Positions 50,220 to 59,773 are shown, counted from the stretch's first letter. The stretch is 64,000 nt of DNA from Chondromyces crocatus (GCF_001189295.1 NZ_CP012159.1:8974501-9038500); one strand, 5' to 3'. The notes: generated by a model not told the origin, from the letters alone. Numbers and translations are program-made.

Positions 50220-51692
50220 ATGGTTTCGAGACCACAGTCGTCGCGCTCGCCCCTCTCGCGCGCCGCCCTTTCCATCATCTTCGCCACGTCCTTCTTCACC
50301 CCTGCGCGCTCTTTCGCTGCCGACCCCGCTCCTACCTCCTCATCATCAGCATCATCGGCCGGCCGCTCGACCGCCACGCAAGACACCGCCAGCTCGACTG
50401 GGCGGGGCGGTAGCGACGCGCCTGGTGGCCACGGCGACATGTTCGTTCCTGCCGCGACGCTCGATCTGGCGGCGCTGACCCGCCTCGTCGCGCAGCGCAA
50501 CGCCTCCATCGAGACGGCTCAGCTCGAAGCGGACCTCGCCGCTGCCGAGGTCGCTCAGAGCCGCCTCTTCGGCAACCCCACGCTCGACGCGACCTGGGAC
50601 ACGATCCCGGTCGGTGAGACCAACCCGCCCGGCCTCCGGAGGCCGTTCGCGAACGTGCCGAACTACGGCGTCGGCCTCAGTTACACGTTCCCCCTCGGGA
50701 AGCGCGGGCCCCGCATCGAGCAAGCCACGGCCATGGAGCGCGCGGCGCGCGCCAGCGTCGAGAGCGAGACCCGTGAGCAAGCCATCGCCCTCGCGCGTCT
50801 GCTCGGCGTCGTCGCGACCTCCACGCTGCGGCTGGTGGGCGTGCGCGACATCGTGACCAGCGGCAACCGCTCGATCGCCATCGCCGAGGAGCGACTCGCG
50901 TCGACCTTCGGGACACCGCTCGACGTCGATCGGCTGCGGATCGAGGTGAGCCGCTCCGAGCAGGTCGTCCTCTCGGCAGAGAGCGACAGGACCTACGCGC
51001 TCGCGGCCTGCGCCTCGCTGGTGGGCATGCCTTGCCAGGGGTTCCGCAGCGAGGACGAGGCGCGAGGCTTCCTCACGGGCTGGATCGAGCGCGTCGCCCG
51101 CGTCGCCATCCCCGAGCGCCTCGAAGAGCGCCCCGATCTGCGCGCCCTCGACGCCTACAGCAAGGCCGCGAGCGCAGAGGCCGATCTCGCCAGGGCGCAG
51201 GCCATCCCCGACCCCACCGTGCGCTTCGGCTACGTCCACGACCGCTTCCTCGAGTCGGGAAACCACATGAACTCGTTCAACCTCTCCGTGAGCTTGCCGC
51301 TGCCGTTCTTCGATCACGGCCAGGCGCAGGCGCGCGCGGCAGAAGCCAAGCGCAGCCGCTTCAGCGCCCAGCGCACCAAGGCGGTCCAGGCCGCGCGCGC
51401 GAAGATCCCCACGCTGTCGGCCCGGCTCAAGGCCCAGCGCGAGCGCCAGGAGGCGCTCTCGACGCGCATCATGCCCCGCGCCCTGGAGGTCCTGCGCAAC
51501 GTCGAGCGCGCCGTGGATGGGCGGCTCTTGCCCCTCTCGGACGCGATCCAGGCCCGGCGCACCGTCGGTGAGCTCCTCGTCGAGGAGGCCGACAGCTTCG
51601 CCGACGCCTTCGACGCTGCGCTGGAGCTCTCCGCCGAGCTGCCCACCGTCACCGCTTCGTCCCCCCCCGCCGCTTCTCCCAGAACCCCGTGA
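50220..51692 (+). CDS. TolC/CzcC-family outer-membrane efflux protein
   Basis: 490 residues from the ATG at 50220, which opens a signal peptide (a start at 50184 is possible). After a Ser/Ala-rich stretch come the two long helical repeats of the outer-membrane factor family: RNASIETAQLEADLAAAEVA, NPTLDATWDTIPVGE and, in the second half, RPDLRALDAYSKAASAEADL and GYVHDRFLES. Trimers form the outer-membrane channel of tripartite pumps. It is the first gene of the efflux operon. Confidence 0.87.
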   Translation: MVSRPQSSRSPLSRAALSIIFATSFFTPARSFAADPAPTSSSSASSAGRSTATQDTASSTGRGGSDAPGGHGDMFVPAATLDLAALTRLVAQRNASIETAQLEADLAAAEVAQSRLFGNPTLDATWDTIPVGETNPPGLRRPFANVPNYGVGLSYTFPLGKRGPRIEQATAMERAARASVESETREQAIALARLLGVVATSTLRLVGVRDIVTSGNRSIAIAEERLASTFGTPLDVDRLRIEVSRSEQVVLSAESDRTYALAACASLVGMPCQGFRSEDEARGFLTGWIERVARVAIPERLEERPDLRALDAYSKAASAEADLARAQAIPDPTVRFGYVHDRFLESGNHMNSFNLSVSLPLPFFDHGQAQARAAEAKRSRFSAQRTKAVQAARAKIPTLSARLKAQRERQEALSTRIMPRALEVLRNVERAVDGRLLPLSDAIQARRTVGELLVEEADSFADAFDAALELSAELPTVTASSPPAASPRTP

Positions 51693-51706
51693 AGGAACCC
51701 CAGGAC

Positions 51707-52891
51707 ATGAACCGCCGTACATCCCACCGCAACGCCAGCGCGGACAGCGCACGCCGCCGCGCCACGAGGCACCGCATCGCGGGGGTGCTCCTCGTCGCTG
51801 CACAGAGCCTGGTGCTCGGCGCTTGCGCCAAATCCTCGGCCGACGCCACGCCTGCGGCGTACGCGCTCGAGCAGGACGGGGTGCGCATGAAGCCGGGGGC
51901 GCCGCAGCCGGTGCGCTTCGAGACGACCGAGGCCGAGATGGGGGCGCCGCTGGTCCCGCCGCCGGTCACCGCGCGGATCACCACGGTGGAGACCTTGACC
52001 GCGCCGAGCTTCGCCCCCCTCGAAGGGCGCGTCGTCGAGATCCGGGCGCGGCTGGGCGATCAGGTGAAACAGGGTGACAAGCTGGTCCTCGTGCGCACGG
52101 CCGACCTGGCTTCGCTGCAGCACGAACTCCAGGCCGCCAGCCTGGCCATCCGCACCAAGCAGGCCGTCGTCGATCGCCTCGAAAAGCTGGCCGAGACGCG
52201 GGCCGCCTCGCAGAACGATCTGCTCGTCGCGCAGAGCGAGCTGGCCGAGGCCAAGCTCGCCGCCCACGCCGCGGGGGCCCGGATCCGCTCGCTCTCCGTC
52301 TCGCAGCAGGGCGACACGATGTACTGGGTGCTCGCCACCCGGTCCGGCACCATCGTCGAGCTGAACGCGACGCCCGGCTCCGAGGTCGGCCCCAACCGGG
52401 ACCGGCCCATCGTCACCGTGGCCGACCTCGATCAGGTCCTCGCCCTCGGCGATCTCTCCCAGAACAGCACCATGCCCCTCGCGGCCGGCATGACGGCGCG
52501 CATCACCATCCCCGGCCGCGGTGACACGGTGGTCCTCGGCAAGGTGGAGACCGTCTCCGAGGTCGTCGATCCCAGCCGCCAGACGGTGCCGATCCGCGTC
52601 CTCGTGGAGAACAAGAACCGCACGCTCCGCCCGAACGCCTACGTCGATCTCACCTTCGAGCCCCAGGACCAGACGGCCATCGTCCAGGTCCCTGCGGCGG
52701 CGGTGGTCAGCGACGGCGCCCTCTCCGTCGTCTTCGTCGAGCACGAGTCCGGCGTCCTCAAGCGGCGCGAGGTGCGCCTCGGCCGCCAGGGCCGCGACAA
52801 GGTGGAGGTCGTGGCCGGCCTCAGCGCCGGCGAGCGCGTCGTCACCACCGGCGCCCTCCTCCTCCTGAACGCGCTCAACATCGAAGGATAG
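51707..52891 (+). CDS. Membrane fusion protein of an RND efflux system (CzcB/CusB-like)
   Basis: 394 residues from the ATG at 51707, with AAGGA about ten bases upstream. Lipobox LGAC near residue 33 suggests a lipid anchor. A barrel-sandwich (lipoyl-like) half-motif lies at GRVVEIRARLGDQVKQGDKL, then a long alpha-hairpin (about 135-190, LQHELQAASLAIRTKQAVV) and beta-barrel/proximal domains ending RVVTTGALLLLNAL. It joins the inner-membrane pump to the TolC-type channel. Stop and next start are six bases apart. Confidence 0.88.
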   Translation: MNRRTSHRNASADSARRRATRHRIAGVLLVAAQSLVLGACAKSSADATPAAYALEQDGVRMKPGAPQPVRFETTEAEMGAPLVPPPVTARITTVETLTAPSFAPLEGRVVEIRARLGDQVKQGDKLVLVRTADLASLQHELQAASLAIRTKQAVVDRLEKLAETRAASQNDLLVAQSELAEAKLAAHAAGARIRSLSVSQQGDTMYWVLATRSGTIVELNATPGSEVGPNRDRPIVTVADLDQVLALGDLSQNSTMPLAAGMTARITIPGRGDTVVLGKVETVSEVVDPSRQTVPIRVLVENKNRTLRPNAYVDLTFEPQDQTAIVQVPAAAVVSDGALSVVFVEHESGVLKRREVRLGRQGRDKVEVVAGLSAGERVVTTGALLLLNALNIEG

Positions 52892-52897
52892 CCCCCA

Positions 52898-55800
52898 GTG
52901 TTCGAAGCGATCATCGCCGCCGCGGTGCGGCACCGGATGGCCGTCATCGTCGCGACCATCATCACCGTGCTCTGGGGCATCTGGGCCTTCAGCGGGCTCA
53001 CCATCGAGTCGTTTCCCGATCCGACGGACACGCAGGTCAACATCATCACCATCAATGCCGGCCAGCCCGCCGAGGAGATGGAGCGGCAGGTATCGATCCC
53101 GATCGAGCGGGCCGTCAACGGCATGCCCGGCCTGTTCCGAACCCGCGCGATCAACCTGTTCGGCCTCTCGTTCATCACCCTGACCTTCCGCGACGGCGTG
53201 GACCCGATCTTCGCCCGCGCCCAGACGCTGGAGCGGCTCTCGAACGTCGACATGCCCGACGGGGTGAAGCCCGAGCTGGGCTCGTTCTCGACGCCCATCG
53301 GCGAGATCTACCGCTACACCCTGCGTGCCGAGCGTGACGATCCGCTGGAGCTGCGCACGCTCCAGGACTGGGTGGTCGCCCCCCGCCTGCTCCGCGTGGA
53401 GGGCGTGGCCGACGTGGTGAGCTACGGCGGCCTGGTGCGCGAGATCGAGGTGCGTCCCGACCGCGTCGCGATGGCGGCGCGCGGCCTGACCATGGCCGAC
53501 CTGGAGGACGCGCTCAGGGAGGCCTCCAAGAACGCCTCCGGTGGCATCGTGGAGCGCGGCACCGAGCAGCTCATCATCCGCAGCGAGGGCCTCTTCCGCG
53601 ACGTGCCCGACATCGGGACCGTCGCCGTCGCCACCCGTGATGGGACCCCGATCCTGCTCAAGGACGTGGCCAGCGTGCAGAACGGCTGGATGCCCCGCCA
53701 GGGCATCGTGGGCCGGAGTGACAACCAGGACGCGGTCGAGGGCATCATCCTCATGCGCCTCGGTGAGAACCCGAGCGAAGTGCTGGAGCGCGTCCGCGCC
53801 AAGATCGACGAGATCAACAAGCAGGTACTCCCCGCGGGCACCGAGATCTGGACGTTCTACGACCGCACCGAGCTGGTCTCCAGCACCCTCAAGACCGTCG
53901 GACGCAACCTGGCCGAGGGTGCGCTGCTCGTCACCTTCGTCCTCTTCGTGTTCCTGCTCGACATCCGGGCGGCGCTGATCGTCGCAGCGATCATCCCGCT
54001 GTCCCTGTTCACCGCGTTCATCTACCTGCGCTCGCGGGGGATGGCGGCGAACCTCATCTCGATGGGCTCCGTCGACTTCGGCATCATCGTCGACGGCGCC
54101 GTGGTCATCATCGAGGCCATCACCTTCCGCATGGCGCAGGCCGCGCACGGAGGAGCCCACGGCGCGGAGGCGACGACCCCGACCACCGTCTCCGAGCGCG
54201 TCACCCGCGCAGTGAGCGACGTCGCGCGGCCCACCGTCTTCTCGCTGCTCATCATCATCGCGGCCTACCTGCCCATCTTCCTGCTCCAGCGCGTCGAGGG
54301 GCGCATGTTCAGCCCGATGGCGCACACCGTCGTCGCGGCGCTGCTCGGGAGCCTCGCCTTCTCGATCACCCTCGTCCCGGTGCTGGCGACCTTCGCCTAC
54401 CGCAAGCCGCGCCCGCACCGCGACTCGCCGGTGCTCATCTGGGCCGTGCGGGCCTACATGCCGGTCTTGAAGGGCGCCTTGAAACGGCCCGCGCTGGTCC
54501 TGTTCGCGGCGCTCATGTCGCTGGGAGGCGCCGGCGTCATCCTCGCCAACCGGGGCAGCGAGTTCCTCCCGGAACTCAACGAAGGCGCTCTCTACATCAC
54601 CTTCACCCTGCCCTCGAACACCGCGCTCAACGAAGGCCGCCGGCTGGTCCCGACCCTCGCCGAGGTCGTCGACAGCTTCCCGCAGGTGGAGGCCCGCGTC
54701 AGCCAGCTCGGGAGGCCGGAGGACGGCACCGACCCGAAGATGGCGAACAACCTCGAGTTCTTCGTCAAGCTCCGGCCCGCCAGCGAATGGCCGGCGGACA
54801 CACCCACGCTCGGGGCGCTGATCGACAAGATGAGCGCCACCTTCGAGGCCATCCCCGGCATCGAGGTCAACTTCTCCCAGCCGATCCGCGACAACGTGAA
54901 CGAGAACATCTCGGGTCAGGTCGGACAGATCGCGCTGAAGATCTTCGGCGACGACCTGCAGATGCTCCAGACCACGGCGGAGGCGGCGAAAGCGGCCATC
55001 GCCGACGTGCATGGCGTCGCCGATCTCGGCATCGTGAAGAGCGGCGAGGTCCCCCAGATCCAGGTGCTCCCGAACCGGCAGGCGCTCGGCCGGTTCGACC
55101 TCACCATGGACGACCTGCAGAGCTTCCTGTCCACGGCGCTCGGCGGGAAGGCCGTCGGCACGCTGTGGGAGCAAGACCGCTCCTTCGACGTGGTGCTGAG
55201 GCTACCCCAGGCCTCGCGCGACACGCTCGAGAGCGTCGCCGGGCTGCGGGTACCGACGCCCCAGGGCGGCCTGGTCCCCCTCTCGTCGCTCGCCGAGGTG
55301 AAGGTCGGCTACGGCCGAGCCTCCATCAACCGCGAGAACGGGCAACGCTACATCGGCGTGCGCATGAACGTGCGCGGACGTGACCTCGGCTCGTTCGTGG
55401 AGGACGCGCGCGCCGCGGTGGAGCAGAAGGTGAAGCTCCAGCCGGGCATGAGCGTGGAGTGGGGCGGGGAGTTCGAGTCGAAGGAGCGCGCCATGAACCG
55501 TCTCCTCGTCGTCGTCCCCGTCGCGCTCGTCATCACCCTCGGCCTCCTGTTCAACGCCTTCGGGTCGATCCAGCTCGCCCTGCTCGTCCTGCTCAACGTC
55601 CCGTTCGCGCTCGTGGGCGGAGCGCTCGGCCTCTGGATCTTCGACATGCCCATGTCGATCGCGGCGGCCGTCGGGTTCATCGCGCTCGTCGGGCAGGCCT
55701 CGCTGAACGGGGTACTCGTGCTCTCCGCGGTCGACGACCTCCGCGCGAAGGGGGCCCCGCTGCGCGAGGCCATCCTCCAGGGAGCCAAGGACCGCCTCCG

Positions 55801-56035
55801 CCCCGTCCTCATGACCGCGGCCCTCGCCGCGCTCGGCCTCGTCCCTGCCGCCTTCTCCAAGGCCATGGGCGCGGAGACCCAGCGCCCCATCGCCGTGGTG
55901 ATCGTCGGCGGCACGGTCTCGGCCGCGATCCTGACGCTCGTCGTCCTCCCGGTCATGTACCAGCTCATGATCCAGGCGAGGGCACGCCTCCTGGGCGTGA
56001 GCGTCGACGCCGCCGCGGCCGACAAGGCGTCGTGA
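52898..56035 (+). CDS. Heavy-metal RND efflux pump (CzcA-like)
   Basis: 1045 residues, full length for the family, GTG start. Twelve membrane helices and two large periplasmic loops are expected; the N-terminal helix is AVIVATIITVLWGIWAFSGL. Helix 4 carries D393-FGIIV-D399-GAVVII-E406, the proton-relay pattern of HME-type pumps for divalent ions (Zn, Co, Cd, Ni), not the Cu/Ag type. It exports the metal using the proton gradient through the neighbouring fusion protein and outer-membrane channel. Motif evidence therefore favours a Czc/Cnr-like over a Cus-like pump; the exact metal is not decided. Confidence 0.92.
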   Translation: MFEAIIAAAVRHRMAVIVATIITVLWGIWAFSGLTIESFPDPTDTQVNIITINAGQPAEEMERQVSIPIERAVNGMPGLFRTRAINLFGLSFITLTFRDGVDPIFARAQTLERLSNVDMPDGVKPELGSFSTPIGEIYRYTLRAERDDPLELRTLQDWVVAPRLLRVEGVADVVSYGGLVREIEVRPDRVAMAARGLTMADLEDALREASKNASGGIVERGTEQLIIRSEGLFRDVPDIGTVAVATRDGTPILLKDVASVQNGWMPRQGIVGRSDNQDAVEGIILMRLGENPSEVLERVRAKIDEINKQVLPAGTEIWTFYDRTELVSSTLKTVGRNLAEGALLVTFVLFVFLLDIRAALIVAAIIPLSLFTAFIYLRSRGMAANLISMGSVDFGIIVDGAVVIIEAITFRMAQAAHGGAHGAEATTPTTVSERVTRAVSDVARPTVFSLLIIIAAYLPIFLLQRVEGRMFSPMAHTVVAALLGSLAFSITLVPVLATFAYRKPRPHRDSPVLIWAVRAYMPVLKGALKRPALVLFAALMSLGGAGVILANRGSEFLPELNEGALYITFTLPSNTALNEGRRLVPTLAEVVDSFPQVEARVSQLGRPEDGTDPKMANNLEFFVKLRPASEWPADTPTLGALIDKMSATFEAIPGIEVNFSQPIRDNVNENISGQVGQIALKIFGDDLQMLQTTAEAAKAAIADVHGVADLGIVKSGEVPQIQVLPNRQALGRFDLTMDDLQSFLSTALGGKAVGTLWEQDRSFDVVLRLPQASRDTLESVAGLRVPTPQGGLVPLSSLAEVKVGYGRASINRENGQRYIGVRMNVRGRDLGSFVEDARAAVEQKVKLQPGMSVEWGGEFESKERAMNRLLVVVPVALVITLGLLFNAFGSIQLALLVLLNVPFALVGGALGLWIFDMPMSIAAAVGFIALVGQASLNGVLVLSAVDDLRAKGAPLREAILQGAKDRLRPVLMTAALAALGLVPAAFSKAMGAETQRPIAVVIVGGTVSAAILTLVVLPVMYQLMIQARARLLGVSVDAAAADKAS

Positions 56036-56170
56036 TCCACACGGCGGGGGCAGGTGTCCCCGCCGCCTCTCGCCGCCCACCACCGCACCGCCGACGAACC
56101 ATCCCCAGCAAGCCCCGCCGCTCCGCGTCACGCGAGGCGCGCAAACCGCTTCACGGCGTGCTACTCCCCT

Positions 56171-56270
56171 GCCCTCTCCACGCGCGATGCGCCTCCTCCA
56201 CGCGCGATGCGCCTCCTCCACGCGCGATGCGCCTCCTCCACGCGCGATGCGCCTCCTCCACGCGCGGGAC
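56171..56270 (+). repeat. Five 20-bp tandem repeats
   Basis: Copies of GCCTCCTCCACGCGCGATGC start at 56171 (variant), 56191, 56211, 56231 and 56251 (variant end). Copies 2-4 are identical. Each holds the small dyad GCGC-GAT-GCGC. They fill the 301-base gap between the efflux operon and the next gene and could slow transcription or bind a protein. Confidence 0.88.
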
Positions 56271-56336
56271 GCTCACGCTCGGACCCTCGCCCCTCCTTTC
56301 GACCGGACCACGGGGTGAGTTACAGTGCGCGCCCCC

Positions 56337-57950
56337 ATGCTACGTGCCCCCCTCCTCGCCCGCGTGACGTGTGCCCTGTTCACTGCCCTCGCTGGAGTGG
56401 CCCTGGGGCCTCTCTCGGCGCTCGCGCAGGAGACTGCTGGCGCCAAGGATGCCCAGGCGGAGAAGGCCATCCAGTCCGCGATGGAGGGAGACTTCCTCGA
56501 GACCCGCTTCGACAAGGCGCAGCAGAAGCTGTCGGCCGCGATCGAGGCCTGCGGAGAGACCGGCTGCTCGAAGAAGGTCAAGGCGCGGCTCTACGTCTCC
56601 CTCGGCACGGTGCTCGCCCACGGCATGAAGGAGTTCGAGGACGCGCGGGACGCGTTCTCCGAGGCGCTCCAGCTCGACCCGAACGCCCGACCCGACGCCG
56701 ACCTGAACTCCACGGCCGTCTCGTTCGCCTACGAGCAGGCACGCAGCGCCCTCACCCGCGCCGGCACGCGCTCCGGCCTCGAGGTGAAACCCATCCCGGA
56801 GCAGCAGCTCAACACCCCCATCCCCGTCTTCGCCGAGATCCGTGAAGACCTGCTCGCGCGCGCCCAGCAGATCACCCTCTCGTACCAGGCGCCCGGAGGG
56901 CAGGCATACAAGCCGCTCGTGATGAAGAAGCTGCGCGACCGCGGCTTCGGCATCAACATCCCCTGCGCCGAGCTGACCACCGAAGGGACGGTCCGGTACT
57001 ACCTGGTCGCGACCGACAAGGACGGCGCCATCGTCGCCACCGCGGGCACACGCGAGGCCCCGCTCTCCACCGCGATGAAGAAGGCGATCACCACGCCGCC
57101 TCCGAGCTGGCCCGAGTTCGCACCGCCCCAGATCTGCGGCGAGGTGGAGGCCGAGAAGCCCTCGCAGTGCCTCGACGACCGCCAGTGCAACCAGGGCTTT
57201 CAGTGCTCGGCCGGTGCCTGCGTGCCCCTGCCTCCGCCGCCTCCCAAGGACGACTTCCGCCGGAACTGGTTCTCCATCTCGTTCGGCCCCGACGTGTCGC
57301 TCTTCTCGGGCGAAGGCGTCTGCTCCACGCAAGGCCAGGCCGAGCAGAACTACGTGTGCCTCCGCAAGGACGGCTCCCGCTACGACGGCGTGCCGATGGA
57401 CGACGTGGCGAACAACGTGAACCCCGGCTTCGCGCTGGGCACGCTCCGGCTCGCGCTCGGCTACGAGCGGATGCTGCTGGAGAACGTGAGCGTCGGTGCC
57501 CGCGTCGGCTTCGCGTTCCTGGGCAACAGCGACGGCGGCGCCTCCTTCATGCCGGTCCACCTCGAGGCCCGTGGGCAGTACTACCTCCTCCCGCGCGCGC
57601 TGAAGGGCGTCGGCGTGGCGCCTTACGTGCTGCTCTCGACGGGCCTCGCCCAGGTCGACAGCCACGTCGACGTCCAGACCTACGAAGAGGCGACCGCCTG
57701 CGGAGCGAACCCGGCCGACGCCAGCAGCCCATGCACCAGGCCGTCGGGCGGCAGCGGCGTCGTCGAGGAGCGCCTCCAGACCTTGCGGGCGACCAAGCAG
57801 GCCGGCCTCGGGTTCTTGACGGCAGGCGCCGGGATCAAATACGAGCCTGCCCCCGGGCTGGCGCTCAACGTCGCCGTGCGCACGGGCCTGACCTTCCCCG
57901 TGGTGACCTTGCTGGTCGCGCCCGAGCTGGGCGTGGCGATCGGATTCTGA
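56337..57950 (+). CDS. Secreted TPR/Cys-module protein with C-terminal outer-membrane barrel
   Basis: 537 residues from the ATG at 56337 (GTG at 56325 is an alternative). Signal peptide to about ALAQE, a TPR-like helical region (to about 140), a beta region, then a short Cys module CLDDRQCNQGFQCSAGACVP and a Pro spacer. The final 230 residues start FRRNWFSISFGPDVSLFSGE and show alternating strands ending LVAPELGVAIGF, an outer-membrane barrel-like end. This layout is common in myxobacterial envelope proteins without known function. The next gene starts two bases later. Confidence 0.78.
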   Translation: MLRAPLLARVTCALFTALAGVALGPLSALAQETAGAKDAQAEKAIQSAMEGDFLETRFDKAQQKLSAAIEACGETGCSKKVKARLYVSLGTVLAHGMKEFEDARDAFSEALQLDPNARPDADLNSTAVSFAYEQARSALTRAGTRSGLEVKPIPEQQLNTPIPVFAEIREDLLARAQQITLSYQAPGGQAYKPLVMKKLRDRGFGINIPCAELTTEGTVRYYLVATDKDGAIVATAGTREAPLSTAMKKAITTPPPSWPEFAPPQICGEVEAEKPSQCLDDRQCNQGFQCSAGACVPLPPPPPKDDFRRNWFSISFGPDVSLFSGEGVCSTQGQAEQNYVCLRKDGSRYDGVPMDDVANNVNPGFALGTLRLALGYERMLLENVSVGARVGFAFLGNSDGGASFMPVHLEARGQYYLLPRALKGVGVAPYVLLSTGLAQVDSHVDVQTYEEATACGANPADASSPCTRPSGGSGVVEERLQTLRATKQAGLGFLTAGAGIKYEPAPGLALNVAVRTGLTFPVVTLLVAPELGVAIGF

Positions 57951-57951
57951 G

Positions 57952-58818
57952 ATGGCCATCCGTACGAAATCGGCACCTTCCGCCGGACTGCGCAGCGAGC
58001 GGCTGGAAGCGGCCCTCGCGAAGGCACTGGACGGCGAGCCCGCCGAGCTCTTCGATCAGCTCACGCGCTCGTCCGGCATGCCCGGCCCGCGCCCCAACCT
58101 GGATCTCGCCCGCGCCATGGGCCAGAGCATCGCCCGCGCTGGAGGCCGAGGCGTCGACCTCTTGCACGCGATGGAGGCCGACGAGAGGCAGGAGTTCCTG
58201 CTCATGGTCGTCGCCCACGGCTACGCCGCCCGCATGGGCGAGGGCAAGGCCGACGCGGGAGAGCTGCTCCAGCGCCTCGGCGAGGACGCGCGGAAGCAGG
58301 TGCGCGACGGCGTCGCCGACGCCCTGCGCGCCCTGCTCGGTGCGCGCGGAGAGGACGCCGTGCGCACGCTCCAGGCCTGGACCGACGGCTACCTGCAAGC
58401 CCACGTCGCCCTCTCGGCCCTGGCCGATCGCGAGGTGCTGGCGCACCTGCCTTCCAGCGCGGGCCAGGAGGTGGTCGCGCGCCTCGACGAGGCCTTCGAG
58501 CTGGCCGACAAGTCCCCGCGCGCCGCCGAGCGACTGCAAGGCGTACGGCAGCTCCGCGAGGGCATGCCGAAGCAGATAGGGCTGTTCGCATCGCGCTTCC
58601 CGGAGACCCTCACCTGGCTGGAGCAGAAGGCTCAGATCGTGGAGCGGCCGGAGTCGCGTCAGGTGGTGGACGAGGCCATCACTGCGCTGCGACGAGAGAC
58701 GTTCCCTCAGGCCGAGGTGGATCGACTCGCGAAGGTGCTCGCCTCGAGCGCTCCCCCGGAGCGGTACGCCGCGCGCATCGTCCAGGGGACGCGAAAGCGC
58801 AGCAAAGGCCGGCGCTAG
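57952..58818 (+). CDS. Unknown 288-residue helical protein
   Basis: Begins directly after the barrel gene (one base between stop and ATG), so co-translated. Almost entirely helical, Ala/Leu/Arg/Glu-rich, with HEAT-like phrases (EEDAVRTLQAWTDGYLQ-like, here GEDAVRTLQAWTDGYLQAH) and a basic end RKRSKGRR. No signal peptide, membrane helix or catalytic motif. The basic tail might contact nucleic acid, but this is a guess. Family not recognised. Confidence 0.72.
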   Translation: MAIRTKSAPSAGLRSERLEAALAKALDGEPAELFDQLTRSSGMPGPRPNLDLARAMGQSIARAGGRGVDLLHAMEADERQEFLLMVVAHGYAARMGEGKADAGELLQRLGEDARKQVRDGVADALRALLGARGEDAVRTLQAWTDGYLQAHVALSALADREVLAHLPSSAGQEVVARLDEAFELADKSPRAAERLQGVRQLREGMPKQIGLFASRFPETLTWLEQKAQIVERPESRQVVDEAITALRRETFPQAEVDRLAKVLASSAPPERYAARIVQGTRKRSKGRR

Positions 58819-59608
58819 AGCCACGGCGTCGACCGGCCAGTACAGCGCCACCTGCACGCGGCGGAGCATGGGTTTCCGTCATCCAGTCCCTCTCGCGCTC
58901 ATCCGGACGCATGAAATCGGCTCGATGCGCATCCCCGGGCGGGACAGGGGGCACTCCGCTGCCGCTTTCGCCCTCACGCCTTGACGTGCTCTCGTCTCTT
59001 GGCCGGCTCGGTCCGGTTTCGTTCAGAGCTCTTGACCGCCGCGTCCAATGACGCGGGCGTCGTCCACGGTGCTCCGCCGACCACGGGTCCACGGCGGTCC
59101 GAAATCCGGATGGCCTGGTAGAACGCACTCGCGGCGCAAACCGCTCGCAAAGAGATGCGCCGCACTCCCTGACACGGATGGCGCCCAGCAAGAATGCGCT
59201 CGCGGAAGAGGCGCTCGCGGAAGAGGCGCTCGCGAAGCAAGCACACAAGCATTCATACGCACGACTGCCGCGCCCATTCCCGACCAGCGACATCGTGGGA
59301 CGCCCCGATCGCGCAGTCACCCCTCCGTCTGCGCGTGAACATCGTATACAGCCGCGTCGCGACATGGATACGCGCTCCTCTTCATACAGCGCACAACACG
59401 GCCGATTTCGAGGCCCATCCCCGATTAAACGAATCTCATCAAACGCCATTTTACAATGGCAACACGATGCCGCGGCAGAGCGGTGCGCCCCGGTCACACC
59501 ATAATGAGTACGCGCCGCCAAATCGCTCGCACGGGTCAACTGCCTTCGTTAGGCTCTCCATCGATCCAGAGGCAATCGTGCCTCCTGGTGAGATCGGAGA
59601 GATCCGCA
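58819..59608. other. Long lower-GC intergenic region before the RiPP genes
   Basis: 790 bases without a supported gene. A 15-bp unit GCGCTCGCGGAAGAG repeats almost three times at 59196-59237. Further right the DNA becomes AT-richer (CATCAAACGCCATTTTACAATGG near 59438-59459); TACAAT at 59452-59457 could be a -10 element for the precursor gene, but no good -35 box is seen. The change in base composition marks the edge of the RiPP locus and may reflect acquisition. Confidence 0.5.
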
Positions 59609-59746
59609 ATGGCCAACAAAGCAAAGAACACGCAATCGCCCTCGAACGAGAAGACGAGCCAGCAGGCGCCGAAGATCAGCGTCCGCAAGCTGACGATCAA
59701 GACGAACGTCAAGGCGCAGCAGAGCCGCGGTTATTCCGCGGCCTGA
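59609..59746 (+). CDS. Putative RiPP precursor peptide, 45 residues
   Basis: Short gene with a good ribosome binding site (GGAGAG eight bases before ATG). The peptide starts MANKAKNTQ, is polar and Lys/Gln/Ser/Thr-rich, contains a VRKLTIKT block like leader peptides of many RiPP precursors, and ends SRGYSAA. No Cys is present; Ser, Thr and Tyr are. It has no signal peptide and no similarity I can name. It lies before two JmjC/cupin-type genes and a YcaO gene on the same strand, so it is the obvious substrate candidate. Which residues form the core is not known; the C-terminal dozen is the likeliest. Confidence 0.68.
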   Translation: MANKAKNTQSPSNEKTSQQAPKISVRKLTIKTNVKAQQSRGYSAA

Positions 59747-59773
59747 TCTCCTGCGAATGCCGTTCGTGTGATT

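Noticed and set aside
51314-55174. A 1286-residue gene on the minus strand
   Set aside because: It lies opposite the TolC, fusion-protein and RND genes, is Arg/Asp/His/Gly-rich, and is a typical mirror of GC-rich coding DNA.
59178-59504. A 108-residue gene with ALAEE repeats
   Set aside because: No ribosome binding site or family likeness; it becomes Arg/Pro-rich as expected from reading non-coding GC-rich DNA. Kept only as a finding about repeats.
59456-59608. Longer version of the precursor peptide
   Set aside because: In-frame starts exist upstream, but only the ATG at 59609 has a GGAGAG ribosome binding site, and the extra part is Arg-rich and unlike a leader.
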